A stretch of DNA of 15,445 bases, taken from contig FR903613.1 of the NCBI GenBank assembly GCA_000438115.1, positions 103,846-119,290 on the forward strand, read 5' to 3'. The notes beneath the pieces were generated by a model. It had not been told where the DNA came from, ran no database searches, and saw only the letters and a list, made by a program, of their open reading frames with translations. Origin of the DNA: Prevotella sp. CAG:617 (lineage in GTDB: Bacteria > Bacteroidota > Bacteroidia > Bacteroidales > Bacteroidaceae). The translations under genes were made by a program, and so were the position numbers. Positions 14,340-15,445 of this stretch are shown here, piece after piece; positions within the stretch are counted from its first letter, which is position 1, and every line of letters begins with the position of its first letter.

Positions 14340-15383
14340 CTATTTCAAAAAAGCACGTAACTGTTTTAGTAATACCGGAACGGCATACGAATCTATGCTT
14401 TTTGTATAAAAAAAATCTTCCGGACAATAATCCGAATCCGATTCCAATATATAATAATCTGCCCAAATAATTCTGTGCGTCAACACGTGCTTTACACGTT
14501 TTGCCACACATCGCAAGCTTGACAAACTACCGACTTGAAATAAACTTAAACTTTCAGAATTCGCTACCTCATCAAAAGTCAAACGTTCATTCGACTCCAT
14601 CAGAATTGGCTCGTATAATCCGCGCCAAATATCTTTTGCAACTCGTTTATGAAGCAACCATCCTTTATTCCTGCTATATACTTCAACAAATGTCATATAA
14701 CGTGAAGTTTGCCGCTGTTTTCGTGACTTAAGAGGAAGTTCAGCCACCATACCGTCCTTCAAAGCCAAACAATTTAAAGCTACAGGACAATTGTTACACA
14801 ACGGTGCACGCGGAGTACATATCAACGCCCCAAAATCCATAATGGCCTGATTGTAAACCGAAGCCTGCCCCTCGAGCAGAAAATGATTAGCTAATTTGCG
14901 AAAACGTTTTTTTCCTTCTGTTGTATCAATTGGAGTCCTGTCGCAACAAAACCTCGACAAAACCCTATAAACGTTACCATCTAACACAGCTACAGACTGG
15001 TTGGAAGAAATGGAAGCTACTGCCGACGCTGTATATTCACCAATCCCATCCAAAGTCAACAATGTCTCATAATCACGTGGAAATTCTGACATTTCCACTA
15101 TTTTTCGCGCCGCTTTCAACATATTACGAGCACGGCTATAATAACCCAATCCTTCCCAATAACGAAGGACTTCGTCCTCTGAAGCTTTTGCAAGAGTTTC
15201 AACATCAGGAAACCGCTCAACAAACCGATTGTAAAACCCAAGTCCCTGCGACACGCGCGTCTGTTGGAGAATTACTTCTGAAATCCATATTTTATAAGGA
15301 TCTGATGTTTCCCTCCATGGCAACCGCCTTCCGTTTTCATAATACCAGGCAACCAGCGACTCTCCGAATAACGAATCTTTCAC
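14340..15383 (-). CDS. mutY: A/G-specific adenine DNA glycosylase
   Basis: Base-excision repair enzyme that removes adenine mispaired with 8-oxoguanine, preventing G:C to T:A mutations. The protein has 347 residues. The helix-hairpin-helix is at about 109-122 (LDGIGEYTASAV). Catalytic Glu36 lies in SEVILQQTRV and Asp135 in LDGNVYRVLSR. The 4Fe-4S cluster cysteines 189, 196, 199 and 205 have the standard C-x6-C-x2-C-x5-C spacing. The C-terminal NUDIX-like domain (about 225-345) recognises 8-oxoG. Its FSH-type loop reads HVLTHR here, with Leu-Thr in place of Phe-Ser. The start is GTG at 15383, supported by GGAG six nt upstream and by homology starting almost at once (VAWYYENGRRLPWR). It heads the visible part of the mutY-rlmD-unknown-metalloprotease operon. 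Confidence 0.97.
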   Translation of the reverse strand: MKDSLFGESLVAWYYENGRRLPWRETSDPYKIWISEVILQQTRVSQGLGFYNRFVERFPDVETLAKASEDEVLRYWEGLGYYSRARNMLKAARKIVEMSEFPRDYETLLTLDGIGEYTASAVASISSNQSVAVLDGNVYRVLSRFCCDRTPIDTTEGKKRFRKLANHFLLEGQASVYNQAIMDFGALICTPRAPLCNNCPVALNCLALKDGMVAELPLKSRKQRQTSRYMTFVEVYSRNKGWLLHKRVAKDIWRGLYEPILMESNERLTFDEVANSESLSLFQVGSLSSLRCVAKRVKHVLTHRIIWADYYILESDSDYCPEDFFYTKSIDSYAVPVLLKQLRAFLK

Positions 15384-15389
15384 TACACG

Positions 15390-15393
15390 CTCC
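15390..15393 (-). promoter_or_regulatory. Ribosome binding site deciding the mutY GTG start
   Basis: GGAG on the minus strand, six nt before GTG 15383 and overlapping the last base of the upstream stop TAG. Shine-Dalgarno sites are scarce in this window, so this one supports the GTG choice. Confidence 0.6.
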
Positions 15394-15445
15394 TACTTCT
15401 CTGATTCATCCATCGTTGCCAAGAAAGTCTTGATTCTCTGCTCTT
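15393..15445 (-). CDS. C-terminal end of an unidentified protein (runs off the window)
   Basis: The last 16 residues, EQRIKTFLATMDESEK, followed by TAG at 15395-15393. The reading frame is open to the window edge and the stop lies 9 nt before the mutY GTG, as expected for an operon partner. The stretch is too short to name the protein. The other two frames are less convincing: one stops after a dozen codons, the other is rich in Arg and Ser. Confidence 0.5.
   Translation of the reverse strand, partial: EQRIKTFLATMDESEK

Noticed and set aside
14921..15433. A 170-codon plus-strand frame opposite mutY
   Set aside because: It covers the conserved glycosylase and HhH region on the other strand; no independent promoter or domain is visible.
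1..15445. CRISPR array, prophage, insertion sequence or defence system
   Set aside because: No spaced direct repeats, transposase, integrase, terminal inverted repeats with target duplications, or defence-type nuclease genes were found.

Overview
The window looks like a low-GC Bacteroidetes chromosome segment, most likely from the order Bacteroidales. Three things point there. The gene block DUF1599 / DoxX-type membrane protein / tpiA / SPOR protein / folE is characteristic of that order. MalQ carries starch-binding modules ahead of a DPE2-type GH77 domain. Several intergenic regions match the Bacteroides promoter pattern (TTTG, 19-20 nt, TAnnTTTG), and most genes lack a Shine-Dalgarno sequence. 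There is no phage, insertion sequence, CRISPR array or defence locus. The content is housekeeping and cell-envelope genes.

Layout. Positions 1-691 (minus) hold the 5' part of an NhaD-type Na+/H+ antiporter directly behind a tRNA-Gly(CCC). Positions 789-4520 (minus) hold, in transcription order, a duplicated DUF1599 protein, a DoxX/MauE-like membrane protein, triose-phosphate isomerase, a SPOR-domain protein and GTP cyclohydrolase I. DUF1599/DoxX and SPOR/folE overlap, and a strong hairpin lies between tpiA and the SPOR gene. Positions 4656-5579 (minus) hold a LysM/M23 peptidase. A 417-bp divergent intergenic region then leads to a GH25 lysozyme at 5997-6815 (plus), so two predicted peptidoglycan hydrolases are transcribed away from each other. 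The 374-bp gap before malQ contains what looks like the C-terminal relic of a membrane protein. MalQ (7190-9739, plus) ends tail-to-tail with a minus-strand operon across a near-perfect 23-bp bidirectional terminator.

The minus-strand operon from 15445 to 9821 reads: the end of an unidentified gene, mutY, an RlmD-like 23S rRNA (uracil-5-) methyltransferase gene, an unrecognised helical protein, and a secreted zinc metalloprotease. Spacing is tight (9 nt, 46 nt, a 4-nt ATGA overlap, 1 nt), so DNA repair, rRNA modification and a secreted protease appear to share a transcript.

The most useful points for follow-up are the two probable gene relics between intact genes, the operon-embedded unknown protein at 12177-12875, the DoxX protein whose extracytoplasmic domain lacks a CxxC, and the consistent promoter elements. 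I see no convincing new multi-gene system.
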